This document shows, piece after piece, positions 37,979-50,300 of a stretch of 64,000 nt of DNA. This DNA comes from Coniferiporia sulphurascens (lineage: Eukaryota; Basidiomycota; Agaricomycetes; Hymenochaetales; Hymenochaetaceae). How positions within the stretch are numbered: the first letter of the stretch is position 1; every line of letters starts with the position of its first letter. The position numbers and the translations under genes are program-made. The stretch spans positions 3,100,001-3,164,000 of the forward strand of contig NBBA01000001.1 in the NCBI GenBank assembly GCA_002794785.1, given 5' to 3'. The notes below the pieces were generated by a model. The model was not told the origin of the DNA, did not search any database, and saw nothing but the letters and a program-made list of their open reading frames with translations.

Positions 37979-38827
37979 ATGGCCTCCTTCCCAGATTACT
38001 ATGCCTTGCTTGGTGTCCAGCAAACAGTGTCCCAGGACGAGGTCCGCCAGGCATACAAGCGCGAGTCGCTCAAATCCCATCCAGACAGACTCGTGAACGC
38101 ACCCGCGGACCAAAAGCGACACGCGACCGAGAAGTTCCAGGCGAGTCGCCCTGTTGGCCCTTGACGGCGTTCCAAAATATTTAAGAATATCCGCCCCCCC
38201 TCAGGCAGTAGCAGACGCATACTTCGTCCTTTCAGACCCCACGCGTCGCGCGGAGTACGACTCTTTGCGTGGTGCACGTGCATCCAACGAGCGCACGGAC
38301 GACCCCGCGTCATCCGCAGGTTTCTTCGCCAACTTTGCAAGCATGTTTGCTGGTGCCAATGCAGGCACGCAGCAGCCTGATGCAGAGGGCGTGTTCGGGG
38401 ATGTGTTTGAGGACGTGAGTCACCACTCTCCCGCCCCTCACATCCTTTTATTAATTGAGCACATTTGGCGCCCTAGCTCCTTCGCCCAGAAGTGGACCGC
38501 ATTGTGCCCTTTTGGATGTGGCTCGGTGCGGCTTGCGGTGCGGGGCTAGGCTTCATCGTCGCGAACGTTCCAGGGCTGCTAGTCGGTGGCTATGCGGGTA
38601 ACCGTCTCGGCGCTATCCGGGATGCAAAGGGCAAAAGCGTTGCTGCGGTCTTCACTCAGTTGGGCGGAAACCAAAAGGCCGAGGTCAGCACCGTCATCCA
38701 TTGCTCCCCGTTGAAGTTTCTTGCCCAGGTTGGGCCTCAGTATTTTAATCCGCTGATGTCTATTTTTGGCTGCTAGATCTTGCGTTCCCTCGCCATGAAG
38801 GTCCTGGGTACCGCCACCAACCTTTGA
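37979..38827 (+). CDS. J-domain protein
   Basis: Hsp40-type co-chaperone that stimulates Hsp70 through its J domain. Exons 37979-38140, 38205-38414, 38477-38683, 38777-38827 (209 aa). J domain residues about 5-80: YYALLGV, YKRESLKSHPDR with the essential HPD, FQAVADAYFVLSDPTRRAEYD. After an acidic linker comes a Gly-rich hydrophobic segment (residues about 140-175; GAACGAGLGFIVANVPGLLV) that could insert in a membrane as a hairpin. Intron 1 is GC-AG (GCGAGT); its removal is needed to keep the J helix IV. Confidence 0.88.
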
Positions 38828-39294
38828 ACCACTCAGTTCAAGATGCGCCGCTTGTTACCATTTTCTTGTTTTTTAGTCCTCGGTTTGCTGTACAATTTAT
38901 CCAATACTGGATGTATATCAACTTCACTCGATAATTTGCTTTATTGGCCACCCTCAAACGAATAGCAGAACTTAATGCATTTTGGTATGAAACGATATAA
39001 CATTAATATTGGTTTTGGTTGGTATTCCGTGGAAGAGAGAACATCATGCCTGGATTTTTCAAAAGCTAGTGAAGAAAATATTTAAGACGAATTCTGGACT
39101 TGGATAATCCGATCGAGAGAAAATTGATGCCTATTGGGACTTGAATGGGGAAACGATACTTGGTTCCATAAAGACCGGTGACCTCCACAACAATATTAGG
39201 ACCTTTTTGAGCTTTTGGGTGGCCTATTAAAGGCAGCTCGTGCTTAAGCGAAGACTCGCAGCGCAGCAAGGCATGTGATTGTCGTTTCGGGCGC
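38828..39294. other. Convergent 3' intergenic region
   Basis: 467 bp, AT-rich. An open minus-strand frame at 39066-39431 overlaps the next gene's end in another frame and is not supported. Confidence 0.55.
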
Positions 39295-40667
39295 CTAATC
39301 CCATAGGCTGCCCACTTCACTATTGTCCATTGCAACAGCACCTTGCGCCTTGTGCAATATATCATAGTCACTAACACTCCCTGCGCCGTTCGCAATCGCG
39401 AGACTGAGCGCGGCAATGGCCTTTTCCGCACGTTTCGGGGACCGCAGAGTGGGTGCCATATGTTCGATAGCCGACATACTAGACGGTTGAGCGACAGGTT
39501 GCGGTATGCCCAGCGGTAGGGATACTCGTGACGAGTTGTTGGACTCCGAGAAGGAAAACGAGAGCGGCGGTGTGTTCGATTTTTCCGATAATGCCTTGCC
39601 GTAGTGGAAGCGGGTGGGGTACCGTTGCTTCACATGCTCGATAATGTCTTCATCTTCTTCGTCCGACGAACTCTCACATACTGAGGGGGACGAGCTCCAT
39701 CCTCTCCGTAATGGGATGGGGAAAGGCAATGAATATTGTCTCGGGCCGGAGCCCTTGTCCTTGAGCGCGCCGAGGGATACGGCTCGCTTCTTCGAAGGCG
39801 ACCAGTTGGGGTAGCCGTCTGACCCCGAGGTGTAATTCGAGTTTATCTCAACGTCCGACTCCTCGTCATTGTGATCATTTCCAAGGCCGCGGCCCGCACG
39901 GACGGGTCGGGCGAATGCGGTGAGCTGCGCAGGCGAGGGACGCTTGCGACCTCGCTTGTAATGTGACAATGACGCCCCCGAGCTGACGCGCGAGGGGCCT
40001 GCGTGAGAGCGATGGGCCTCGAATTCGCGCATTCGGCGTACGAAGCCCTCGCCCGCCTCGGTTACCGTCTTCCGCAAGTCGATAAAGGCGTTAGAATGCA
40101 ATTGCGCGAGACCAGCGACGTGGGAACTCGAACCACCTGCCGTAGGTGTATGCGCAGTGAACATTGTCACCGCGGGATCTGCGTTGTTAGGAAGGGTAGA
40201 TGGCTTGGATGGAAAGAATTGGAATGCATCAGAGGTTGAAGGAAGATGAGGCGTGGATGGGGTGGAAGACGGCCAGGTTTCATCTGGAGTCGTTGGAAGA
40301 ATGGGCGGTGAGCTGGGGATGGGTTCGTCGTATAATTCCATGTCCGCGTCCTCTGGTGGTGTCTGTGAAGAGACAAACGATAAGAAGAGGGCAGGATGCA
40401 GAGCAGCGAGAGTGGACGCACAGGCTGCCCGCGCCTGACTCTTTTGCCGCGCCTCCAAGCCTCGACGTCCCACTTTTCGGGTGGCTGGGAGGCAAAGGCG
40501 GGACCGGCGAAGACGAAGGGCGGGTCAGCGCATGGCCGCGGAGGCGAGTGGATTGGACGGGAACGGAAGACGTCGTGGCGATTTACGGGGGAAGAACCCG
40601 GGGATGAGAGCGATGAGTGGGATCTGGAGCGGCGGTGGGAGGCGCGAAAGGGCGAAGACATGAACAT
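39295..40667 (-). CDS. Hypothetical disordered nuclear-type protein
   Basis: Exons 40667-40422 and 40362-39295 (437 aa). Starts at the first ATG of the frame. N terminus Ser/Arg-rich, then WRRGKRVRRG, an acidic PPEDADMELYDEP patch, a short helical stretch near 150-170 (DLRKTVTEAGEGFVRRMREF), a basic KRGRKRPSP signal-like motif and an acidic SSDEEDED run. The composition fits a nuclear regulatory protein. I do not recognise the family and no enzyme motif is present. Confidence 0.65.
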
Positions 40668-41065
40668 CGGGCCGATCAACGATGGCGGCGACGGCGACGA
40701 CGACGACGGTGGAAACTGCGACAGGGGTGCAGGTACGGGAGGGGATAATATTGGCGGGAGGGAAGGAGAGAGAGGGAGAGGATGGCTAAATGCGCCCGGT
40801 GGCAAGGTCCGAGTCCGAGTCCGGTTTATCGAGGTAGCAGATGCTAATCGTCATACGCGGCGTCGAGGCCTCACGCAATATTAATGCGTTCATCGCCCGT
40901 GTATGCGCGGACTCGCTTTCGGTCCGCAGCCGTCCTCTTCACCCTCGTTCTCTGAGTCTATTTCTCCTTCCGATCTTCCATCATATCAGCTTTACATTGA
41001 ATCCATACATCCCCCGGCACCCGTGTCCCGGTCACGTTCAAGTATATATATGTCTACCCTATCGT
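40668..41065. other. Tandem intergenic region
   Basis: 398 bp between two minus-strand genes. It holds the promoter of the disordered protein, GC-rich on the left half. A long plus-strand open frame (40200-40884) is antisense to that gene and not supported. Confidence 0.5.
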
Positions 41066-44000
41066 CTAGGTACTGCAGTCAGCTGTTCCCTTGCCATCCC
41101 CATTCAAATCGGATTCAATTTCGCACAACTGGGTGATGAGGTGTTATCATCAATGTCGGTGTCAAACAGTGAACACCGACCTTACGCAAAAAGCCCTTCC
41201 GCACCCTGTCAAGTCGTTCAGCTTGCTCCGTAACCGTCACTTCTGCCTCCTTTGGATTTCTATGGGTGCATGCGAACAAGGCGAAGGAAGGCGGGACGAC
41301 CGCTTTCTGAAGGGCGTCCATCAGGCTGAACGTCATTGGTGACTTCAATAGGAAGCACGCTGATGTGCAGTAGTAAGAATATAAGCTTTACGGCACCGGC
41401 ACCCAACTAACCTATCTCCGCGTTGCAGCGCTCTAATAGTATCCCGAGACACTGACATATCTTCTCTGTCGTGAGTACCACCGCAAACGGGTCCGCACTC
41501 TCGTTGAGCTGTTCATCATCCTCGTATGTATTTGTCGCGAGGACGATGAGGACGTCCCGGAGGTAGTCCCAGACCTCGGCAACAAGGAGTGGGTCGGTCC
41601 CCTTCTTGATGGTAAGCGCAACGTACGAAGAGAACGTCACTACCGTTTGCAAGAGATTTGCGTGAGTTAATGTTATCATAGTAGTTGTTAACGGTGACGG
41701 CGGACGGACGTGCGAGGTTTAGGTCAACTCCGTTCATACTGAGAGCCAGGTTGTATGCATCCTCGTCATCCCAAGATTTGTGAAGTTTGCCATTGGACGT
41801 AATTTTCGCGTCAGCACTTGATGGGCGCTTGCGTAATCGGCATAGCGCATGTACGTTAGTTAGACACCTCAGGAGCGCTATCCTTAAATCTACAGCATAG
41901 CCAAAGTGCGAGGAGAGATATCCGGTAACGTCCGACATGAAGGTAGACGTTGTCACAGGCAGACACTCGGTTGCATTGCTTTCGCAGATGAAGGAGATAA
42001 AGTCGAGAAATACAGCAACATCAAGAGAGTTTTCAAGCGTAGAGAGCTGCTGCTCAGGCTTGCCGTCAGTCACCAAACTGAGATTGATATCAATTGCCTT
42101 CATTTTCCGCAAGTCAAAATCATGCTGAACCTACCGTGAGATTTCACCAATGGCTATAGGGAAAGGGTATTCACGCATAATGAAATGGGGTATTTGACAC
42201 AATCAATCTCACCTTCGGCCATATTTGTAACAAACATACTGCTTTCTTGGAGTGAGGTGAGGGCCTTTTCTGAGACGGTTTGGTCCACAGCATTCAAAGT
42301 GCGCATTATTTCTTTACGGACTAGTTGACTGATAATAATCATTGATGTAAGATATTCCCACAGAGGCGACGTACCATTATTCGTTGAGGGTCTGTTTGTT
42401 CCAAGACTGAGCGTCACAAAGAGTTCTATCACTTGTCTGATTACAAAACCCAAGTTGTCGGGAACCAGTATACCCCCAAATGTTACAACGAGTTCAGCAA
42501 GGCACCAGATTGCTCGATAGAGTAGACACATATTTAGTCCAGGAGTGACTGCCTTCGGGTTTCTTTTTGCATTGTCGATTTGGTGCTGGATACGATCCCC
42601 CTAGTTAGAAGCGCCTGAGAAAGTAGTTGTGGTTTCTTACGGAAAAGGCTATTAGAGAAGCGGTGGGGTTGAGGTTTATGGCACTTCTCAGAACTAATGA
42701 CAGACCGCCGCATACGACGCCCGATTGTCGACCTTCCCAATGTGTTGCCCGGATAGACTTGTCAAGGTGGTACAACCAATTTGCGGTCTAGCGAAAGCAT
42801 GAGACTAATTTAGTCCAACCATCAGCCTTGCACAAATCTTACGAGTTTCGTCGCCACTTCAAATTGCAAGACTCGGGGGTCGTCCCACTTTGCCCATGCC
42901 CAAGGCACCGTGCAGCCCCATTGCAAGAGAATACTCTGTGAGACATCTAATTCTTTTATAATGCTAGCGTCGGCCGGATCAGCAGGGCAGAGAACAAGTC
43001 GCATAAGCTCTAAGAGGGAAGCCATGGTGTGTGGCTTAAAAGACGGTTCCTGTTCGTTTGTTATGTCTTTTCTGGACGTTCGCATGAACGACTCTGTCGA
43101 CTAGGAGACAGTTCGCGCGCATCTGCGTCAGCTCTTGTAGACTGATACTACTCACCGCATATAGTGCAATCAACATAGCATAGGCAATTGAGAGGTCGCA
43201 GCTCACGGGGTAATTTCCCGACAGTGAAGTCGATCGCGCCTGTACTACGAACTCGTCCAAAAGAACTTGCACGCAATTAAGTATTCGGCAAGGGCTGATT
43301 CTTTCGTTTCAAGTCAGAGAAAAAGGGACTTGTTTGCGCGTAGAATATCACACCTGCTTCCAAGCCACGGATCGCAATCTTCAATGTCCGGTCTAACGAT
43401 AAACGCTGCAAAGAGAATAGCCAGAGATAAACGTTTTACAGCAGGAGAAGCATGTTGAGACTGAAGGATGTCGGGAAGTCTATCCCCCTTTCCTTTAAAG
43501 AGCATTAGTGGCAAGGAGAATCTCGAAGAGCGTGAACGCCATTTACGCGGTAGTTGACAAGCTACACGCAAGTTTTCTTCTCGTTTCTGCCTTTGAAGGC
43601 TCTTCGGAATAGTGTCTGCCAAGTTTTTGGCCTTGCGCTGCCATCCAGCCACGACCGAGACTATGTCTGTAAAGTAAGTGAAGAATACGTCAATCCAGCA
43701 AATGACCGTTTGGTCCTCGTGGCCAGGATCGGCTTCTTCCAAGGCCGACATTATGAACTTTTGGCGAAGGTCGATAAGAACGGAGAGGAACGAAAAATCG
43801 ACTGCAAATCCGACATTGGTAACACATCGAGAAAGCACATCAAATGGACTCACAGATGGAAATAATACATTGAAGGTATTCGCTAGATTCAAAGCCGACG
43901 TAAAAGCCACCTGCTACGGCCCTGACAAATCGGATGAAATCGTCTACAGAGTAATGCATCCCCTCGGGCGATGTTTTGCACTGGACTTAAAGTCTACCAC

Positions 44001-44268
44001 TTTCGCATATAGCCGCTTAGAATGGTCTGACCTCGGTTTCTCGAAGCTCCATCGCCATAAGCCTCTCCACCGCGAGCAAAAAGTTGCTCGACATTAGTTC
44101 ACGCTCGGGTCCGGCACCCAGCGACGCGATATTGTCGCATCTGCCGTCGTTGATGAGATCCATTAGAAAGTCTCCACGAGCGTCGGTGTCTGAACCGTCA
44201 TCAGCGAGATGCTCTTGAGGCATTGTTGTGGCGAGCAAAAGCGGATGTAAAAAAACTTGAGCCAGCAT
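41066..44268 (-). CDS. Large unrecognised helical protein
   Basis: Intron-rich gene of roughly 700-850 residues, only partly resolved. Supported pieces: 44268-44032, 43980-43854, 43801 onward (VDDFIRFVRAVAGG and LIDLRQKFIMSALEEADP), a stretch near 43265-43160 (LLDEFVVQARSTS), 43120-42840 (LLQWGCTVPWAWAKWDDPRV), 42790-42660 (ANWLYHLDKSIRATHWEGRQ), 42600-42375 (IWCLAELVVTFGG), 42355-42230 and 42120-41720 (FLDFISFICESNATE). Then come 41660-41420 and the C-terminal exons to about 41066. The texture is alpha-helical, as in HEAT/ARM repeat proteins. A brief resemblance to exportin-4 (LLDEF and ILQWGC regions) is too weak to name it. The start, some mid introns and the last exon are uncertain. Confidence 0.55.
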
Positions 44269-44535
44269 GCGGTGAGTTCCCCACGGGGTGCACAGCCTCC
44301 GGAGAACATCTATATTAATAGTATGATCCGAGTACTGTACCGCATTTCAACTTGTTTTCTTGAAGTTCAGGTTTTGCATACCGCTTTAAATTCTACTTTT
44401 TTGCTACCATGTCCCCCTCTCCTCACGGTGCGTTTCTCCCCAGACAATTGACCAATGATGTTGGTCATACCTGTCCTAGTATTAGATTTTCGCCCGACAC
44501 GTGCGAGCGTCCCCCCAGATCAATGCGGGTTCAGA
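44269..44535. promoter_or_regulatory. Divergent promoter with CACGTG
   Basis: Shared upstream region of the unrecognised gene (minus) and the AMP-ligase (plus). CACGTG lies at 44498-44503. A frame running left from about 44310 suggests the minus gene may extend into this region through another intron. Confidence 0.45.
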
Positions 44536-47193
44536 ATGACTCTCCCCGACGGAGCTAGCTTACCTGTGCACATGCATCCCCTTGTCCGTCTTGCGTTTTC
44601 AGCCAATCCTGTATGACACTCCACTCAGCTGCCCGTTCGGTTGCAGAATCCGCTAGCCTTTGTTCTCAGAGGCGCAGCTATCTACCCTCATAAGCTCGCT
44701 CTGGCTCACCCAGACGTAGACTATCCGGTTTACTATACGTATTCAGTGTGGTGAGTGATCCATTTCCTCTTAGTACTCATCTCATAGTAAAGGGCTCGGC
44801 ATAATGTACTTCTTACTTCTTAAAGGGCGCAAAGAATTCAAAACCTCGCTTACGCACTCATCTGGTCCGGGATAAAGCCCGGTGACAGAGTCGCAATACT
44901 AGCGCCAAACACGTACGTCCTGTGAACTTGTACATTACATGTACTCACTGATGTATTTGCTGATGCTTTGCCTGCTACCAAGGCCCTTGATTGCAGGTAC
45001 GACCTCTACCTCATATCACGCCTTATTTTCACTTCTGATTCTTGTCAATTCAGAGGCGTTGCATGGCGTCCTAGCAGCAAGAGCAGTGGTTACTCCCATA
45101 AACACAAGGCTTACGAAGGGAGAAATTGAATACATCCTGGAACACAGCGAATCCAAAATTATCCTCGTTGATCACGAATACGTCCATCTTGTTAGAGACG
45201 CAAAAGCGCCGGTTATAATCAGCAAGGACACTGGGCGCTTTGGTTGTCCCTATGAGGACTTCTTGTCTAAAGGTAGACAGCACAGCGGCGAGAGAGGATG
45301 GGGAGGATTGGTGATGGAGCCAAATGAGGATGCTACGGCAACACTATGCTATACGTGAGCGTATTCCCCAAGGTTCTTCACCGGCTATATGGTTCTCATC
45401 GTCGCGGATATCTCAGATCAGGAACTACAGGAAGGGTGTGTACTACTATCCCTGTCGATACACGCAATAATTACCATTCTTTACCAGCCCAAAGGCGTTG
45501 TTTCGACTTTAAGAGGCATGTTGAGTTTCTCAGACAAAATCTAAAGGTGATGCTTACACTGGCATTATTTACAGGGTCATACTTGGCTGCAATCGGAAAT
45601 GCATACGAGGCTCGGTAAGGTGATCTTGTCATAGTTTAAGATAATACTAATACTGCTCTTCATCCAGTATGACCCCTGACTCAGTATATCTGTGGTAAGC
45701 TGCATATTACAGCAGCTCCGTTAACAATTACTATATCATCAACACGTCAGGATACTGCCAATGTTCCATGCAGCCGGCTGGACTTACCCTTGGGCGATAA
45801 CTTTCTCTTTCGCAGCACAGGCAAGATACTGAGTCAATCGAGGTTCTTCTTTGATGCTTAGTTTCCGTAGATTACTCAACGCACAGTATCGCATCCTCAA
45901 ATCTGGCGGCATTTTCTAAATTCAGGCGTAACACACTACTGTGCAGCGCCGACCGTGCAGGTGAGCGTCTTCATTCTTTGGTATATTAAATCTCCCCGAA
46001 CTATAAATGGCATTCATGTAGATAGGACTTGTGGCACATCCGGATGCTAGAATTTTGGAGAAACCAGTCACCACTATCGTCGCAGGGTCTGCTCCTACAG
46101 CGCACCTTTTGGGAGAGCTAGAGAAGAAGAACATCCACACTATCCACGTTTACGGTTTGACGTATGCACACATCTTTTTCGCCCTTTTCTGTGGGCTTTG
46201 CTAACCTTTTCTGTAGGGAGGTATGAAACAAGTTTCTGGTAAGGATCCGAGTTGAGCAATTGTTACTTCAGACATACGGCCCTTTTACTCGAGGGTACGC
46301 TCATTCCTTCTGGAGGAATATTCCGCTCGAGGAGCGAGCGAAATATATGGCTCGCCAAGGCCATAGCTTTTCCACTGCGCAAGAAGTCCGCGTTGTCTAC
46401 CAAAGTGATAGCGACGAGCTTATAGACGTACCAGCAGACGGTAGGACCGTTGGGGAGATTGTGACACGCGGAAACATTGTGATGAAAGAGGTCCTCAGTA
46501 CTTCCCGCAGTTTTGACAACGTCACTAAACGCATCATAAACTGACATTGTATTCTAGTATTTCCGTGATCCGGAGGCGACGAAAAAGGCTTTTCGAGGAG
46601 GATATTTTGGATCGGGGGACCTCGCAGTTATGCACGAGGACGGGAGCATAGCTATTCAAGACCGAAGCAAGGATATTATCATTTCAGGTGGCGAGGTTAG
46701 TGTCTCGTGTCTATGTACGTAGCAGTAATTTGAGAAGGCTAAAATCCCTCACAGAATGCCTCCAGTCTGGCAATAGAACAAGGTCAGCGAGATCCATTGT
46801 GTTATTAGACGGCTCAAGTTACTGCTTTTGTTTCATGAACTGAAGTGTATTTTCGCAGAGCTGGCGGAGCACCCCGCCGTTCTAGAGGTCGCCGTAGTTG
46901 CAAGACCTCATTCCAAGTGGGGAGAGCGGCCTATGGCATTTGTAATTCTAACCTTTGCAGCCGAGAAGGAGTACGCAGGAAGACACCATACCTTCGAAGC
47001 GGAGCTAAAGACATTTGCGAGGACGCGACTTCCAGGATTTGCGTGCCCAGAATGGGTCAGGATAGTAGATGAATTACCGGTAAGCGGCCGTTACATACAG
47101 TTAAAAAGGCCTTCAAAGGTTGACACACTTCAGAAAACATCTACCGGGAAGATTATGAAGACAGCCCTCAGAGGTGCTGTTGCCAAACTATAA
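44536..47193 (+). CDS. Peroxisomal AMP-ligase (acyl-CoA synthetase family)
   Basis: ANL-superfamily enzyme that adenylates a carboxylic acid, probably to make an acyl-CoA. Eighteen exons: 44536-44583, 44629-44750, 44826-44912, 44983-44996, 45054-45354, 45417-45435, 45488-45515, 45575-45614, 45668-45694, 45751-45820, 45871-45960, 46022-46161, 46217-46220, 46272-46490, 46558-46695, 46755-46782, 46859-47079, 47134-47193 (551 aa). Motifs: A3 [22 protein letters not shown]5 YGLTETYG, A7 [10 protein letters not shown]8 [12 protein letters not shown] and A10 KTSTGKI with the catalytic Lys. It ends in AKL, a PTS1 peroxisome signal. The Glu of A5 is encoded by a 4-nt exon. Two introns are GC-AG (45516 and 45821). 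An in-frame ATG at 44572 is an alternative start. Exact substrate unknown. Confidence 0.92.
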
Positions 47194-47308
47194 CTATACG
47201 ACTTATAATTTCATCCTGAGATATGATTGTAGAAGCTACAGGTTGGATGGTATATGTCAACAAGATGCAAATATATATGATGTGCCAATGCAAGGAAGAA
47301 AACGAGGT

Positions 47309-50300
47309 TCATGATGTGTTTGGGCAAAGTCGTAGAATACGGAAGGAACCATTACTTCGTTCGCAGAAATAAACATTATCATCGACGCGTCCTAGAAACA
47401 AAAGCTCTTCGTGCTGGCGACCCTCATAGTCGTCGGAGTTGCCTAGAGCAAAATCGTTTTTCGGCAGAGGCTTCCCTATTCCAAGCCCATGTTTCTTGTA
47501 ATTTGATGCCTGTTCATTCGCCTTCTGTTCAGATGAAACGGGACCAACAGCAAATGCGGAAAGAGGAGAACCAATTTTCCAGATGAACGGGCTACGCCTA
47601 CTGACGCTTGATTGACTGGGGCGGAAATTCGGGAGAAGGGCTCGAGACAAATCGCCCGGACCCATCAAAGCGTCGGCAACTTCGGTCACCTCCAGACCGC
47701 CCTGTCGAATGGCAACAATGACGGCGTTGCTGTTAATATCAAAAGCCTCGAGACGCTTAACATCCCCCAGTCTGTTACCATAGGCGGAGAAGTTTTCATC
47801 TTCATCAATACTCCACTGTAGACGGCCCCTAAGGACAGAGCGACCACGAGCATCAACTATGGACGTACTGTGACCCCCGCGGGTTGTATAAAACAACGCA
47901 GGGGGTCCGTAGCGTCGTGGTTGAGTTAGCAGAGATATGGGATCCAAGAGGGGCTTAACCGGTTCGGATGGAAAGCCAAAACTCTTCAAAGGTGGTGGAC
48001 GCGCTCGAAATGGATGAGAAGGATCGACGCTTTGTGCTCTCAAGTCTTTTAGAAGGCAATACTCCGTATCCTCTTCGCGCCGCACAGGCAAGTCGGGCGG
48101 CAAAAGACCATCCTTGTACCATGTTTGCATGAGGGAGGCCTTCCATGGACCTTCGTACCCAAATGAGTTAGGACATTACGCCTTGAGGAGGGATTCAATG
48201 ACTTACCCTGAACAACGCCCTTGGGATCGCGATAAAACCACTTAGAGGGAGGAAGAGTTGGTGGTACGGGCAAACCGGGAGGGCTGAACTGAACATTGGC
48301 TAGGTCGAGATTATTTAGCCCGTTCGGTTCAGGTTCATACAGAGCTCTATATTCAAGGAAGGACTGGTACGTCGGAGGAATTATGCACTCGTCCGCTATC
48401 GTCCCAAGAGGAAACTGAGGAGCAAAGGGCAACTGCTGGAAAGTCGTGTAAGGTGCCAGATGTGCAGTAGCGAGTGCGGCCAATTCCTCTGATTGTGAAG
48501 TGCTCATCGTGGGATGCTGCTGGGCCAATGCGGAAGCATTCATATTTGAATCCGAAGCCTGCCTGCTCATAGTAGGCAGATTAAGCGAAGATTCATTAAA
48601 AGTCTGAGAGGTCGCAGAACTAGTCAGGTCCACGCCCACGCTAACGTTCGCATCGGATGCATCCTCGTCGCCCAATGAAGGCGCATTCGCCTCCGTACTA
48701 ACAAGCTCCTCGACTCTCGTTTCACGTGCCCTTCTACGGGCCGCGCGTCTTTCAGCCCGCCCCACTCTGACCTCACGGACCCTCACGGTCGCAGGTTCTA
48801 GACCGAACACATTCTGGGCAAAGACAAGAAAGACTTCTACAAGGTCGTCACCTTGTAATTGAAGCTCCAGAGACCGAGGGGAGTCAGGCAGGATGAATGT
48901 ACGCGAGAGGCCGAGAGTTGTCCTATATGTGCCTGCGAAAAGTTCCACCTTTTCTCCGTTCTCACCACAGAGAATTGCTAAAAAGCTGAGCCCGGAAATG
49001 TCTTTAATGTGACCGGTAAAGCGAGCCCATGAAGTACGTACCTTTTTTTAGCAGTCTCAACGGCCTTTATCATAACGGCGCCCTTCGTACCGGGCAGCTT
49101 AACGTATTCCAATTTCGGTGCAGGGGGCAAGGGAGCTATCGCATTACCTACAGGCCGCTTCGTGCTATCTCCCGGCAACGATTTACCACCAGGACTAGGT
49201 TGTTCATCTGACCGACGCGTGTTGAAAGCATTGGTGATAAGCCGAGGAAGGAACCGATGATGTGAAGGCGTTGAGGGTGCAGTTGGTTGCGCTTGTAGCA
49301 TGGAAGGAGGTGCTGAGCCAGCCGTTCCAGGACGCGATCGAGAAGCGCTGAATGATTGGTCACGTAAAAATGGCTGCTGCAGCAAGGACCCGTCCGTTGA
49401 AGTGACTCGTGCCAAGGTACTTGATGGCCTCCCGTTTATCGATGATTCCGCAGGAGTTATAGGTCGTACGGAAGGAGTACCCGGCCGAGACGAAGATTGC
49501 ACAGAATCATTACTACCAGACTGCGAAAAAACGCCATCTAGCACGGACCATCGTCGACGAGACCTACGTGATAAAGTATGGCCGCTGTCTGTACTTCTGA
49601 TAGTATGAACATCTGTCGAAGTTCCTCTGGGACTCTGTGGCTCTCGGAAAGACTGAAGGGCATTGATGAGTATAGGTTCTTGGGGCCGTTGAGTTCCCGG
49701 GGGAGGAAGATTGGGCAAACGACTCTCCATGAGCGCCTGTGAAAAACTAATTGGCTCAGCTCCACAATCGTCGTCGTCATCCTCGCCATCAACGTCCGAG
49801 GCGTTCGATCTAGAATTGTCTTCACCAGGCGGAACCGATGCCAGTGCTTGGCGCAAAGTCCAGACCGACGGAGTTGGAGAGGGGGGTGGTCGTGGTACTG
49901 TGTCATTGGTTGTAGACGTACGTGACAATGCAAGATCCAGTTGAGCTGGTCTGCTTCGCCTACCAGTCGCAGACACAGTAGTCGACGCCGTTTGAGAACG
50001 GCGCAAAGTTTCTGTAAAGCCAGGAACGTCTAATGATGCTGGCGATTGATTTCTGCCCATGGCAATACCAGCTGATGTACTTCCCGAAATATTACCTGTA
50101 GCCATCGAGCTTGTCCGCTCATCGAGCGCCGCACTTCCGCCTGGACCAGCAGAAGCCATATTGATAGCTTCATCGTCACTCGAATAATGTTCCCAATCGC
50201 CTTTCTCTTCGCCTCGGGGCATCGTGACAGCGCTGCGTCGTCGAGCTAGACCCCCTGTTAGAACATTTGTTACGGAGCCTGAACGAGACCGAGTTTGGCT

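Noticed and set aside
40200..40884. Plus-strand Arg/Gly-rich open frames
   Set aside because: They are antisense to the two-exon disordered protein, whose splice sites and frame are consistent.
41066..44268. Naming the large gene exportin-4
   Set aside because: Only two short regions resemble exportin-4, and the N-terminal hallmark repeats are not found.
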